Of a DNA stretch of 64,000 nt, positions 47,776 through 58,411 are shown in pieces. Location of the stretch: positions 47,831-111,830 of the forward strand of contig JABHLH010000014.1 in NCBI GenBank assembly GCA_018692925.1, read 5' to 3'. Each line of letters starts with the position of its first letter. Positions within the stretch are counted from its first letter, which is position 1. The notes under the pieces were generated by a model. The model did no database searches, was not told where the DNA came from, and saw nothing but the letters and a program-made list of their open reading frames with translations. This stretch comes from an archaeon (GTDB lineage: Archaea > Nanobdellota > Nanobdellia > SCGC-AAA011-G17 > GW2011-AR17). Position numbers and translations under genes: made by a program.

Positions 47776-49818
47776 TTAGACTAATTTAGCTTTTTTTATG
47801 ATTAATGTTGCAACAATACCATCTTCTTCAATTTCAAAATCTTCAATTTGAATTTTTTTATTAAAAATAGGGCCATCAATCATTAAAGATTCAAATTCAC
47901 CACCTTCACCAGCGATATTAAAACCTATTTTTTCGTTTAATTGAATTAATTTTTGTAAGTGGTCTTCTGTAATTATTTTGTTTAACCAAGATTTCTCTAA
48001 ACCATCTGCAGCAACTTTTGTAATTATAAATTTAAAATCTTTGTTAATTATTTCTCTAACTTCAGTCTCTTGATTCATGTGCCAGAGTGGTGAGAAGATT
48101 TTTAATGATAATGAGTCTGCAACTTTTTCTATTCTTTCTCTTTGGTAATTTGAAAATAAAGCTCCAGTGATAATTCCATCAATCTGGTATTTTTCTTTTG
48201 CTTCCTTAAGAATTATTTTTAAATCTTCTAATTCTTTTTCTTTTTCTCCTTCTGTTTCTTGGATCATTAAAGGAATTCCTGTTGATTCTGATTGAAGTTT
48301 TACAATATCTACAGCTGGAGTGTGGTACATATATGAATCTAAATTTTTACTCTTGATTGTTATCATACAAGAAATCTCATAATTTTGTTTCATCATTGTG
48401 TACATTGCATAAATCCCGTCTTTACCTGAACTAACCAAAGCTGCTAATTTTAAATTCTTTTGAGGATAAAATTGTTTTAGATAAGAAGAGATAAATTTAT
48501 GATTCTCTTTCTTTGTTAATTTTTTTAGTGCTTTGTGAAAGTTTGAACCATATTGTGCTGCTCTTTTTTTCCTTTGTGAGAATCTTTCTGGAAGTTTTAA
48601 TTTGATTGCTAAATCTCTTAAGATAATTTTAGATTGTTCTTCATTGATTTTGTATTTCTCTGGAATTTTAAGAGCATAGTTTACTAATTCTTTATCTAAG
48701 AAAGGAAGTCTTAATTCTAATTCATTAAACATTGTAATTACATCGTCTCTGTAAGTGTCCCTTTCATACATTTTTAGTAATCCAGAGATACATTCTTCAT
48801 TTGCATTTCTAGAATTTTTGTGTCGTTCATAACCTGCAAATATTTCTTCTGAACCTAAACCAGAGAAAATGACTTTACATCCATCTTCCTTAGCCTTTTT
48901 ACATGCAGCATAAAATGTTAATGCAACACCTACTTTAACAACATTTGAATCTTCAATTAAAGGTACAATAGTTTTTAGTAATGATTCTACTTCATCTAAT
49001 TTTATTTTTACAATTTCTAAGTTGAAGTTTAATTCCTTTGCAATTTCTTGAGCATAAGTTAAATCTTCTGGTTCTTTTAGGTCAGGATCGTCAAAAACTG
49101 AAAGGTAACAAGTGAAATTATGTCCATTATTTTTAATTATGTGAGATAATATAGTGCTGTCAATTCCCCCAGAGAATAAAACTCCAAATTTTTTGCTTGG
49201 AATTCTTTTTTTAATTGCATTAAGAAAATAATTTTCTAAATCTTTTAAGATAATTTCTTTTGAATCTTGATTTTCTGGTTTAATTGTGAAGAATTTTCTT
49301 TTTTTAATTGTTATTTTATCTTCTTCTTTGTTGTAAATTAATATCTCTCTAGGATTTAATTCTTGAATATTTAAGTAACCTAAATTTTCTAAAACTTTTT
49401 TCTCAGATGCGAAAGCAAATGTATCTGTGTGAGTATACCAAAGAGGTTTGATTCCAATTATGTCTCTTGCTAAGTAAATTTGATTATCTTTGTAGTAAGC
49501 GAAAGCAAAAACACCATCTAATTTTTTTAAAACTTCTTCAATCTCATTGTTTTCTAATAAATTGAATAAAACTTTTGAATCGCTCTCTTCATTCCCTAAT
49601 TCTTTCCAATTGTAAATCTCACAGTTTGCAGTTAAAATACCTCTTCCTGTAATTGGTTGCTTAGTGAATCCTACTACAGAATGTAATGTGTGACCTAAAG
49701 TAAAATTATCCCCTTCATAAATATCTTGGTTATCTTTTCCTCGATTTTTTAATAATTCTAGAGATTTCTCTACTTGAATCTTTGAATTTTCTCCGAATAT
49801 TCCAATTATTCCACACAT
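47776..49818 (-). CDS. Asparagine synthase (glutamine-hydrolysing)-like fused to DPH6-like diphthine-ammonia ligase domain
   Basis: MCGIIGIFG Ntn-amidotransferase, FGVLFSGGIDSTILSHI PP-loop; C-terminal LAALVSSGKDGIYAMYTM...DGIITGALFSNYQRERIEKVA...FNIAGEGGEFES. Confidence 0.92.
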   Translation of the reverse strand: MCGIIGIFGENSKIQVEKSLELLKNRGKDNQDIYEGDNFTLGHTLHSVVGFTKQPITGRGILTANCEIYNWKELGNEESDSKVLFNLLENNEIEEVLKKLDGVFAFAYYKDNQIYLARDIIGIKPLWYTHTDTFAFASEKKVLENLGYLNIQELNPREILIYNKEEDKITIKKRKFFTIKPENQDSKEIILKDLENYFLNAIKKRIPSKKFGVLFSGGIDSTILSHIIKNNGHNFTCYLSVFDDPDLKEPEDLTYAQEIAKELNFNLEIVKIKLDEVESLLKTIVPLIEDSNVVKVGVALTFYAACKKAKEDGCKVIFSGLGSEEIFAGYERHKNSRNANEECISGLLKMYERDTYRDDVITMFNELELRLPFLDKELVNYALKIPEKYKINEEQSKIILRDLAIKLKLPERFSQRKKRAAQYGSNFHKALKKLTKKENHKFISSYLKQFYPQKNLKLAALVSSGKDGIYAMYTMMKQNYEISCMITIKSKNLDSYMYHTPAVDIVKLQSESTGIPLMIQETEGEKEKELEDLKIILKEAKEKYQIDGIITGALFSNYQRERIEKVADSLSLKIFSPLWHMNQETEVREIINKDFKFIITKVAADGLEKSWLNKIITEDHLQKLIQLNEKIGFNIAGEGGEFESLMIDGPIFNKKIQIEDFEIEEDGIVATLIIKKAKLV

Positions 49819-49936
49819 GTTGTTTAAAAAGAGTTTTTTAAGCTTTTAAAAGAGTTTTTATTTTTGTAAATATTCATCCTTGTTGAATAGTAAATATTAG
49901 GAAAGATTTATAAAGAGAATCTAAAGATTTTTTTAT

Positions 49937-50908
49937 ATGGAAAGTATTGAAACTAGATTATTTGCAGGGAAATTTGGAAATCCTGGAATGATTTTAAAAA
50001 GAGGAGGAGAAAATTTTATTTTTGATTGTGGTGATGGGCTATTAAGTAAAAGTGATTTTAACAAATTAAAAGCAGTATTTATTAGCCATCATCATTATGA
50101 CCATTTTTCTGGATTTGATCCATTAATTCCATTAAGCTTATATCATGAAAATCCAATAAAAGTTATTGGACCAGAAGGCAATATCCAAAGAGTTATTGCA
50201 AAGGTTATGGCTTATAATTGGAATCTAATTAAAGAAGATGATATTAAATTGGATGTTTATGAAATTATTGAAGATAAATTATTATTTGCTTCACTTCGTT
50301 TCCCTTTTAATCTTGATCAAAAATATGAGATTAAAAAAGTTGATCAAAAAGAAGTACTTAATTTTGGTGATTATAAGATTCGTTTTACATCTTTAGATCA
50401 TAGTATTCCTTCAATTGCTTATGCTTTTTCTGAAAAAGATTATGTTAATATTGATAAACAAAAATTATTAGAATCAGGTTTAAATCCAGGAGCTTGGTTA
50501 GAAGAATTAAAAGTAAAATTTAATCAGCCTAGAAGTGTCATTGATTATTTTGGAGAATATATTGAAACACATAAATTAATTGACATGGTAGTTTTAAATC
50601 AAGGTAGAAAGATTGTTTATGCTACTGACTTTATTTATTCTGTTGATAATATTGGAAAATTATTAAATATTGCTAAAGGAGCTGATGAATTTTATTGTGA
50701 AGCAAATTTTCTTTCTAGTGAACATATAAATGCAAAAGAGAATTATCATTTAACTGCTGGTCAAGCAGGAATGCTAGCAAGTGAATTAGGTGTTAAAAAA
50801 TTAGTTTTATTCCATCATTCCAGAAGATATAATGACGGTTCAGAATCAGTTATATCTAAGTCATTTATATCTGAAGCAAGTAGATATTTTAAAGGAGAAA
50901 TTTGTTAA
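49937..50908 (+). CDS. MBL-fold hydrolase, RNase Z-like
   Basis: ISHHHYDHFSGFDPLI, KIVYATDF, HLTAGQAGMLASELGVKKLVLFHHSRRY. Confidence 0.88.
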   Translation: MESIETRLFAGKFGNPGMILKRGGENFIFDCGDGLLSKSDFNKLKAVFISHHHYDHFSGFDPLIPLSLYHENPIKVIGPEGNIQRVIAKVMAYNWNLIKEDDIKLDVYEIIEDKLLFASLRFPFNLDQKYEIKKVDQKEVLNFGDYKIRFTSLDHSIPSIAYAFSEKDYVNIDKQKLLESGLNPGAWLEELKVKFNQPRSVIDYFGEYIETHKLIDMVVLNQGRKIVYATDFIYSVDNIGKLLNIAKGADEFYCEANFLSSEHINAKENYHLTAGQAGMLASELGVKKLVLFHHSRRYNDGSESVISKSFISEASRYFKGEIC

Positions 50909-51567
50909 TGGTAGGTGAAATTACAATAATTCAAAGAATAAAAATGCAAGGGATTGAAGGTTTAGATTTAAGTTATGATAAAGCAGCTGAAATTTGGAAT
51001 CAATTAGTTAAAGATGGGTTGATAAATGAATCTAAAAGTATTGAATTAATTTCTGATGACTATAGATTAGTTAAAATTTTAAGAGATGATTATGGTAAAA
51101 TTACAAGTATTAATGTAAGTACACCTTTAGAAAATGTTGATTTAGAAAATTTACCTTATGAAAAATTATTTGTTTCTAGAAATTTTGAATTAAACAAGAA
51201 TAAAGGATTAGTTTTATTAGTAAATGATGAAGCAATTAAAGGATTAGATCAATATGAAGGAAAAGTTTATGATGGAAAATTAGATGTTCCTGAATTAGTT
51301 CCATTTATAGGGAAAAAATTTGGTGGAGAATATTCTGTTTGTTATGAATTAACTTCATTCGATTTAAATATTTACTCTCTTGGAAGAGGGTTTTTAAATT
51401 CATATCCTAGCTTATACCAAGAAATAAGATTTAATGGCCAAGATAGAAGAATTATTGGGATTGAAAATTTAGGATTTGTTGAAAAAGAAGATGATTTTTT
51501 TCCTCAAGAAGAGAGTATATTTAGACAAAGATTATTAATTTATAGTGAAAAGTTAAGCAGCCAATAA
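50908..51567 (+). CDS. Hypothetical protein
   Basis: ORF coupled to the MBL-fold gene; start chosen at MVGEITIIQ. Confidence 0.5.
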   Translation: MVGEITIIQRIKMQGIEGLDLSYDKAAEIWNQLVKDGLINESKSIELISDDYRLVKILRDDYGKITSINVSTPLENVDLENLPYEKLFVSRNFELNKNKGLVLLVNDEAIKGLDQYEGKVYDGKLDVPELVPFIGKKFGGEYSVCYELTSFDLNIYSLGRGFLNSYPSLYQEIRFNGQDRRIIGIENLGFVEKEDDFFPQEESIFRQRLLIYSEKLSSQ

Positions 51568-53763
51568 TTCTGATAAAGTATTTCTTAATAAATTACCATC
51601 AATCTTATCTTTACCATATGTTTTCATCGTTTTTCCAATAAGTGGACCCAATGATCTTCCAGATCCCATTTTATTTATTAGACCAAGATTTTCTTGGATT
51701 ATCTTCTTTACAATTACTTCTGTTTCTTCTTTTGAAAACTTTCTAGGTAAATATTGTGTTAATAATACATTTTCATAAATAATAGAAGCTAAATAATCTG
51801 AGGATTTGTTTGTAGTTTTATTTTGTGCATACTTTATTTCATTTTCAAGAAGTCTTAACTCATGATTTAATAAAGCTTTTTCTTGAGCACTAGCTTCTTG
51901 ATACCTTTCTTGAATTTCTTTTATTTGTGCACTTATTTCTCCAAAAGAATTTTTAATAATTTTTTCATTTTCTTTTACAACTTTAGCTATTATTTCTAAA
52001 ATTTCTTTATCATTTAGTTTCACTTTTATTCTCTGTAATTCTGTTTTTATATTTCCAGGATGTAAGGTTCCAGCTTGTTCTTCTCTTTTATCTAATTCTG
52101 CATAATGAACCTTGTTTAATATATTTCTTATTGAATTAATTTCTAATTTATCCTTTTTTTTCATTGCTCTAGTTAAATCTTTGTTTATCTTAACTTCGAT
52201 TGAAGACGGTTTTTCTTTTTCAACAATTATTTTATATTCATTTAAATCAGAAAATAACTTTTTGAATCTTTTATAGCCTTTTAAAATAGAATAACCGAAA
52301 ATCCTGTCAAGTTCAATTAATTCTTGAATAGCTTCTGAAAATTTTTTGGAGGATTTATTTAATCTTTTTATTCTTTCTTTTTTTGGGATATCTGTATCCT
52401 GACTATTATAGACAATATTTTGATCTTTAATGATATGACAAATATTATTTAATCGAGCACTTTCTACTTCGTGAATAGAAATTCCGTGAGAAGTACAAAA
52501 TTTGTTTCCTTCTGTGTATAAATCTTCCTTTACAATATAATGAATTTTTCCAATATTATTGAAACTTAATGTTACTGCACAACCCCTGTGTCTTAAGCCA
52601 TATTTTTTCCCATCTTTCTCATAAATTTCTACATATTCTCTTGGAATGTTAACCCCTTTATAATTGAAATATAAAAGGTAACCATTTTGTGTAGGTTTTT
52701 TAATGACTTTTCTTGTCACTTCACCAAGAACAGGATTAATATATTTCTCTTTTATTTCTATTACATCACCAACTTTTTTTTCTTTTAATGTTTCAATAAT
52801 TATTGATTGACCTGCTTTTACAGCTGAACCTCTTTTATCAGTTGAACTAATAAATTTTTCTTCTGTTACACCATTACCTTTATCAATAATTTCAAAATTA
52901 TCAACAAAATAACAACACTGATCTGTGACATAAATTTCTGAACCGGATAAATCTATACCTTCTTTTGCTGCTTTTACAATTCCTTCAACTTCAGCATGTC
53001 CTAGAAAATGAGAATAATCATTAAATACCCTTAAAACTTTTCCATCTTTTGCTTTTATTATTGCAGCTACTCTTACACCATCATGATCATCAAGAGCTGT
53101 TAAAAAACCAATAATAGCTGTTTCTATTAAATATCGTAAAGGATCATAAGTAATATTTTGTAGACTATATTTTAAATCTAAGTCTGTTTCAGGAGAAGTC
53201 ATAATTGGACCATAATCAGTTGAACCTATTTTTATGGTCTTATAAATTTCTTCTAAAGTATGAGTTTTTTGAATTAATGTAGTTAATATGCTCATGTAAT
53301 TTTGTAAAGCTGGTATTGTTTTTTGTATAATCTGTTCAAGGTCTGTAATTTTGGTTGGATCTTTCTTTAATTCCTCTAATTTTTTTTCTATAATTCCATC
53401 CTTTTTCCCTAGTTCAAATAAGTTATTATTCATTTGTTCTGAAGATAATATTAATTGTTTTATTTCAGTAACTTCGTTATGATGTTTTTTATCCATAATT
53501 GCTTCAAGATATGAAATTTCAGTTTTTAATTTTAAAAATTGTTGTTGAATTTTATTAATAATTTTTTCTTCCCCTCCAAAAAAAGAACCACTCATTTGTG
53601 AAAGTATTTTTTTAATATTTGCTTGAACAAGTTCAGGATTTCCTTGTAATTGTGCATCTTTAGTTGATTGTAAATTGGTTAATATTTTAGAAAGACTTTT
53701 TAATTCTTGTCTAATCAAAGCTAATTCAGTTAATTCAATTGCTTCAACACTCTCTTTTGCCAT
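51553..53763 (-). CDS. Multidomain protein: deaminase-like domain plus C-terminal YqeY/GatB-tail domain
   Basis: HFLGHAEVEGIVKAAKEGIDLSGSEIYVTDQCC; C-terminus YLPRKFSKEETEVIVKKIIQEN...GSGRSLGPLIGKTMKTYGKDKIDGNLLRNTLSELL. Confidence 0.65.
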   Translation of the reverse strand: MAKESVEAIELTELALIRQELKSLSKILTNLQSTKDAQLQGNPELVQANIKKILSQMSGSFFGGEEKIINKIQQQFLKLKTEISYLEAIMDKKHHNEVTEIKQLILSSEQMNNNLFELGKKDGIIEKKLEELKKDPTKITDLEQIIQKTIPALQNYMSILTTLIQKTHTLEEIYKTIKIGSTDYGPIMTSPETDLDLKYSLQNITYDPLRYLIETAIIGFLTALDDHDGVRVAAIIKAKDGKVLRVFNDYSHFLGHAEVEGIVKAAKEGIDLSGSEIYVTDQCCYFVDNFEIIDKGNGVTEEKFISSTDKRGSAVKAGQSIIIETLKEKKVGDVIEIKEKYINPVLGEVTRKVIKKPTQNGYLLYFNYKGVNIPREYVEIYEKDGKKYGLRHRGCAVTLSFNNIGKIHYIVKEDLYTEGNKFCTSHGISIHEVESARLNNICHIIKDQNIVYNSQDTDIPKKERIKRLNKSSKKFSEAIQELIELDRIFGYSILKGYKRFKKLFSDLNEYKIIVEKEKPSSIEVKINKDLTRAMKKKDKLEINSIRNILNKVHYAELDKREEQAGTLHPGNIKTELQRIKVKLNDKEILEIIAKVVKENEKIIKNSFGEISAQIKEIQERYQEASAQEKALLNHELRLLENEIKYAQNKTTNKSSDYLASIIYENVLLTQYLPRKFSKEETEVIVKKIIQENLGLINKMGSGRSLGPLIGKTMKTYGKDKIDGNLLRNTLSELLAA

Positions 53764-53840
53764 ATGAGTTCTATGTTTTTTTATTTTAAAAGTGTTTCTC
53801 TTCGTAAGATTTATATATGGAAGGTTTTTTAGAGGATTTT

Positions 53841-54152
53841 ATGAGATTAAGAGATTATATATTAGGAGCAGTTATTTCTGCAGGAATTATGGGTTGTGGA
53901 AAAGAATATGAAGGACGAATTACAAATGAAAGTTTTGTAGCTAGAGATAGTTTTTGGAATAGTTCTTCTGATATATACAGTTTTACAATTTCAGGAACTG
54001 ATGCTATGTTTTCTATTTATGGAGATCATAGTGCAAGAAAAGCAGATTTATTCTTAGATGAAGGTGATCGGATTAAATTTACCACTAGTAATAGAGGTGA
54101 TATGAATTTGAGAAGTATTTTAGAAATTAATGGTAAAGAAGTTAATTTGTGA
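53841..54152 (+). CDS. Small putative lipoprotein
   Basis: MRLRDYILGAVISAGIMGCGKEYEG lipobox-like. Confidence 0.5.
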   Translation: MRLRDYILGAVISAGIMGCGKEYEGRITNESFVARDSFWNSSSDIYSFTISGTDAMFSIYGDHSARKADLFLDEGDRIKFTTSNRGDMNLRSILEINGKEVNL

Positions 54153-54182
54153 TAAGCCATTATAAAAAATAAGAATTTAGAT

Positions 54183-54506
54183 CTAACTTATCTTTATAGC
54201 AGTTCCATATGCAAGCATTTCTGAAGCACCAGCCATTACCATTGAGGTTGTAAATCTTACATTAATTATTGCATCTGCTTTCAAATCAACTGCCTCATTA
54301 ACCATTCTGTTATATGCTTCATCTCTTGAATTTTTGGTCATCTCTGTGTAAGTTTTTACTTCTCCACCTACAATGTTCTTAAACATAGCTCCAATGTCTC
54401 TACCAATATTTCTTGATCTTACTGTACTTCCTTTTACAAGTCCAAGAATTTTAATAATCTTTTTTCCAGGAATTTCTTCTCCATTTGTTACAATTATATC
54501 TGCCAT
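54183..54506 (-). CDS. YbjQ/UPF0145 family protein
   Basis: KILGLVKGSTVRSRNIGRDIGAMFKNIVGGEVKTYTEM...EAVDLKADAIINVRF. Confidence 0.9.
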   Translation of the reverse strand: MADIIVTNGEEIPGKKIIKILGLVKGSTVRSRNIGRDIGAMFKNIVGGEVKTYTEMTKNSRDEAYNRMVNEAVDLKADAIINVRFTTSMVMAGASEMLAYGTAIKIS

Positions 54507-54507
54507 T

Positions 54508-54693
54508 TTATTTTTTTCTCCGTTTTATTTTTTCAATTTTGTCTTCATTTTTATTAAATAAAATAAATATTCCAATAATGATTAAAGGGATCCCATAAAA
54601 TAATAGCCAATAATTTGAAATACCTAATAAGGATAAATAAAGCCCTAAAATAATTGTAATAGTTCCAGTTAAGGTTCTGCTTATTCTATTCAT
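54508..54693 (-). CDS. Small membrane protein
   Basis: Two hydrophobic segments. Confidence 0.45.
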   Translation of the reverse strand: MNRISRTLTGTITIILGLYLSLLGISNYWLLFYGIPLIIIGIFILFNKNEDKIEKIKRRKK

Positions 54694-54763
54694 AATAATG
54701 TAATATTAAAGAGATATATATAAATACCTATAAGATAGCTTTATAAAGAAGTAATTTGGTGAA

Positions 54764-56482
54764 ATGATTATGAGACGAGCTTTCCTCCCGACCTCATATA
54801 GAGAAGGTACGGAGTATTATAAGAATTTCAAAGGATTTGATGTCATTTTTATATCTGGAGATCCATATTATGACCATCCATTAAATGGTGTTTCTATATT
54901 AGCTAGACTTTTAGATAGTAAAGGATATCGAGTAGGAATTATTCCTCAACCAATCTATGATGAAGATTATCAGGCATGTGGTAGAGCTAAATATTTTTTC
55001 TGTATTAGTTCTGGGCTTTTAGATTCAATGCTTGCAAATTATACCCCTATGCTTCACCAGAGAGATGATGTTTATGTTCCTGAGAGAGCTTTGATGGTTT
55101 ATACTCAAAAAATTAAACAAGCTTACAAAGGATGTATGACAATTCTTGGAGGAGTTGAAGCAACAATAAGAAGATTCACTCATTTTGATTATAGAACAAA
55201 TAAATTGAGGTGTGGAATTTTAAATGATACTAAAGCAGATATTCTTGCATTTGGAAATGCTGATAGAAGTTTGTTAATTCTTTTAGAAAGAATCAAAAGA
55301 ATAAATAAAAAGAAAAGTAATAAGGATTTTGATGGATATAGAGAAGGTTTAGATTTGAAATCAATTAATGGAATTGCTTATAGAATTAAAAAAGATGAAA
55401 TTAATAAAAGAGTGAAAAAGTTGCCTAGTTTTGAAGAATGTGTTGAAGATAAAAAGAAATTTTCTTTGTTAACAAAAATACATTATCTTATGCCTGAAGT
55501 TGCTTTCTTAGAAGCTTGTGGTTTAGGTTTTATACAGCATAATAGAGCACAACACACAATGCAAGAAAAAGAATTGGATTATGTATACGAACTTCCATTT
55601 ACTAGAGAACTACATAAAAATACTCGAAATTATAATACAGCAAAAGGAATGATTATTAGATTTAAAACTTCTGTAATTATTGGAAGAGGATGTTGGGGAT
55701 CTTGTAATTTTTGTGTGATACCTTTAGTACAAGGGAAGAATGTTGCTAAAAGAAGTAAGGCTAGTATTTTGAAAGAAATTGAAAAGTTGTATAATGATGG
55801 ATATAGTGTAATTAATGATTTGACTTTGCCAACAATAAATATGTATGGTTCATATTGTTCTTTGTATAATTCTCCTGAAGAAATTTATTCTCCAGTGATT
55901 AATGAAAAAATTAAAGTATTTAATAAAAAGGAATATTGTGATCAAAATTGTGTTGGCTGTAAAAATAGAGTAATTAGTGAAGATTTATTTTCTATTTTAG
56001 AAGGTGTAGAAGAAGTTCAAAGAAAGTTTAAAGGTAAAGAATTGGAACTTAGGAGTGCAATTAGACATGACATTATTTTAGAACAAGAAAGATTGTTTAA
56101 GAAGATTATGCAATTTGCAAAAAGATTAAAGATTGCTCCAGAACATGTTTCAGAATCAGTTCTAAAACAAATGAATAAATCTGATAAAAAATCATTTGAG
56201 AAATTTTTAAAGCTGTATAGGAAAACAACTAATAATAAATTAATTCCTTATTTTATAGCTGCACACCCTGGTTCAAGAATGGAAGATATGGAAGAATTAA
56301 GGAGATATTGTGATAAAAATAAATTTTATGTTAATTTAACACAAGTATTTACACCAACTCCTGGGACTATGTCTACAGCTATTTATTATACAGAAGAAAA
56401 TCCTCTAACTAATGAGAAAGTTTATGTTGCTAGAAGTTTTAGAGAGAAAAAAGATCAAAAGAATGTTTTATTTTCAGAATAA
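54764..56482 (+). CDS. YgiQ-family radical SAM protein
   Basis: RRAFLPTSYREG, IISGDPYYDHP-like, GRGCWGSCNFCVIPLVQGKNVAKRS, APEHVSESVLKQM. Confidence 0.93.
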   Translation: MIMRRAFLPTSYREGTEYYKNFKGFDVIFISGDPYYDHPLNGVSILARLLDSKGYRVGIIPQPIYDEDYQACGRAKYFFCISSGLLDSMLANYTPMLHQRDDVYVPERALMVYTQKIKQAYKGCMTILGGVEATIRRFTHFDYRTNKLRCGILNDTKADILAFGNADRSLLILLERIKRINKKKSNKDFDGYREGLDLKSINGIAYRIKKDEINKRVKKLPSFEECVEDKKKFSLLTKIHYLMPEVAFLEACGLGFIQHNRAQHTMQEKELDYVYELPFTRELHKNTRNYNTAKGMIIRFKTSVIIGRGCWGSCNFCVIPLVQGKNVAKRSKASILKEIEKLYNDGYSVINDLTLPTINMYGSYCSLYNSPEEIYSPVINEKIKVFNKKEYCDQNCVGCKNRVISEDLFSILEGVEEVQRKFKGKELELRSAIRHDIILEQERLFKKIMQFAKRLKIAPEHVSESVLKQMNKSDKKSFEKFLKLYRKTTNNKLIPYFIAAHPGSRMEDMEELRRYCDKNKFYVNLTQVFTPTPGTMSTAIYYTEENPLTNEKVYVARSFREKKDQKNVLFSE

Positions 56483-56484
56483 AG

Positions 56485-57018
56485 TTATTGTAATTCTCTT
56501 CTTAGTAATTTATGTGCTTTGTTTAATTTTTGAAAAATTTCAATATTACCATCAGGCATATCAGGATGACACTTTTTTGCTAAAACTTTGTATTTTTGAT
56601 TAATTTCTTCCATATCAATACAATCTTCATCAACACCAATTAATTTTCTAGCTTCTTTTCTTTGTTCATTAACATCTTTATCTTCAGAAAAAATATGACA
56701 AAATTCTTGTTCAGTCTTTTCTCCTGAAAGTAATTCTTCAACTTCAAGCTCAATGATTTTTTGAACAATATAAAGATTGTCTACAAATCTATTAGCTCGT
56801 GCATAGCTATAATATAATCTATAATTAGCAAACCAAAAGGTTGCAGAACTTGGAACATTTTTTATTGAAAATCTTTCCATAGGAATATCAACATCATCTT
56901 CATGAATACCAATTCTTCTCAAAGTAGTCACTATCTTATTTCTATATTGCAGAGATCTTCTATCAAAAGAGTTTTTTGCAACTACAGGATTTATTTCATG
57001 ACCTTTGATTTTTATCAT
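56485..57018 (-). CDS. Protein with C-terminal J-domain-like segment
   Basis: EEINQKYKVLAKKCHPDMPDGNIEIFQKLNKAHKLLRREL contains the HPD motif. Confidence 0.75.
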   Translation of the reverse strand: MIKIKGHEINPVVAKNSFDRRSLQYRNKIVTTLRRIGIHEDDVDIPMERFSIKNVPSSATFWFANYRLYYSYARANRFVDNLYIVQKIIELEVEELLSGEKTEQEFCHIFSEDKDVNEQRKEARKLIGVDEDCIDMEEINQKYKVLAKKCHPDMPDGNIEIFQKLNKAHKLLRRELQ

Positions 57019-57104
57019 CAGTATTCTGGCTAATTTCCTCTTTATAAAGGTTCGGTTTAAAAATAATCAATAGTTTTTAATAGAATTAGTTTCTAAAATA
57101 GAAT

Positions 57105-58409
57105 ATGAAAATACTACTAATTTATCCTGCATCTTGTTCACCAGTAAGTCCACCTTATTCAGTGACCCATTTAGCATCAGCAATCAAAGCAAATTCTGAA
57201 TATGATGTAGAAATCTTAGATCTAAATATTGTTTATCATAGAAAAAAATTCCCTAAAGCTAAAGAAGCTTTTCAAAATAATAAAGATATAGAAAAATATT
57301 TTATAGAAAGTACAGAAGTTTATTCTTTAGAAAATAAGAAAGTAATAAGAGGAGATGATCCTGAATTTTTAAAATATTTTGTTGATTTAATTGTAAGTAA
57401 AAAAGTTGATTGTATTGCTTTTAGTGTTGTTTATTCAAGTCAATGCTTCTATAGCTATGCACTTCTTAAAGAATTAAATAAAAAAGGAATTAAATGTATT
57501 GTTGGAGGTCCTGCTGTTAACCATAAACTCTTAGAATTTGGAAAATTTTTAAAAAATGAAGATGAGTTGCTTAAAGAAATAGAACTTCTTAATAATAATA
57601 AAGAAAGAGTTTTAGATTTTTCAGATTATAAGAATTATTTTATTCCTGAAATTGTAGTTCCAATAAAAACTGTAAATACTTGCTATTATCAGAAATGTAG
57701 TTTTTGTACTCATCATGGAAATTTAAAATATGAAGAATCCTCTTTAGAGGAAATAAAAGAAAGCTTAGTCAAATCAAAAGCTAAGAAAGTGTTTTTAATA
57801 GACGATATGAACCATAAAGTAAGGCTTCTTAAAATTGCTAAAATTATGAAAGAATTAAATATTGAGTGGATGTGTCAATTAAAACCTGATAAAACTTGGG
57901 ATGAAGAAACTTTGAAAGAATTATATTTAAGTGGACTTCGAGTTGTTTTGTGGGGTATTGAATCGGGTTCAAATAGAATTTTAAAGTTAATTAAGAAAGG
58001 AACTAATGTTGAAGATATAGAAGAGGTTTTGAAAAATTCTAAAGAGATGGGGATAAAGAATGTTGTGTATATGATTTTTGGTTTTCCGAGTGAGAGTGAA
58101 GAAGAATTTTTAGAGAGTGTTATATTTTTAGAACGAAATTCTAATAATATTGATCTTGTATCTCCTGCAACTTTTGGATTACAAGAAGGATCTGATGTGT
58201 ATAACAATCCTAAAAGTTATGGTATTAATAAAATTAAAAAAATGGAAAGAACAATTTTAGATCCTAAGATTTCTTATGAATTAAATTATGGTTTAAGTCA
58301 AATTGAAGCTGAAAAATTAAAAAGAAAATATAAAAATAGAATTAATAGTGTAAATAAAGTTCCAAAGTGGATGAACTTGTTTAGAGAACATATGTTATTC
58401 TTAGATTAA
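57105..58409 (+). CDS. B12-binding-type radical SAM protein
   Basis: MKILLIYPASCSPVSPPYSVTHLASAI; TVNTCYYQKCSFCTHHG (CX4CX2C); LWGIESGSNRILKLIKKG. Confidence 0.85.
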   Translation: MKILLIYPASCSPVSPPYSVTHLASAIKANSEYDVEILDLNIVYHRKKFPKAKEAFQNNKDIEKYFIESTEVYSLENKKVIRGDDPEFLKYFVDLIVSKKVDCIAFSVVYSSQCFYSYALLKELNKKGIKCIVGGPAVNHKLLEFGKFLKNEDELLKEIELLNNNKERVLDFSDYKNYFIPEIVVPIKTVNTCYYQKCSFCTHHGNLKYEESSLEEIKESLVKSKAKKVFLIDDMNHKVRLLKIAKIMKELNIEWMCQLKPDKTWDEETLKELYLSGLRVVLWGIESGSNRILKLIKKGTNVEDIEEVLKNSKEMGIKNVVYMIFGFPSESEEEFLESVIFLERNSNNIDLVSPATFGLQEGSDVYNNPKSYGINKIKKMERTILDPKISYELNYGLSQIEAEKLKRKYKNRINSVNKVPKWMNLFREHMLFLD

Positions 58410-58411
58410 AT

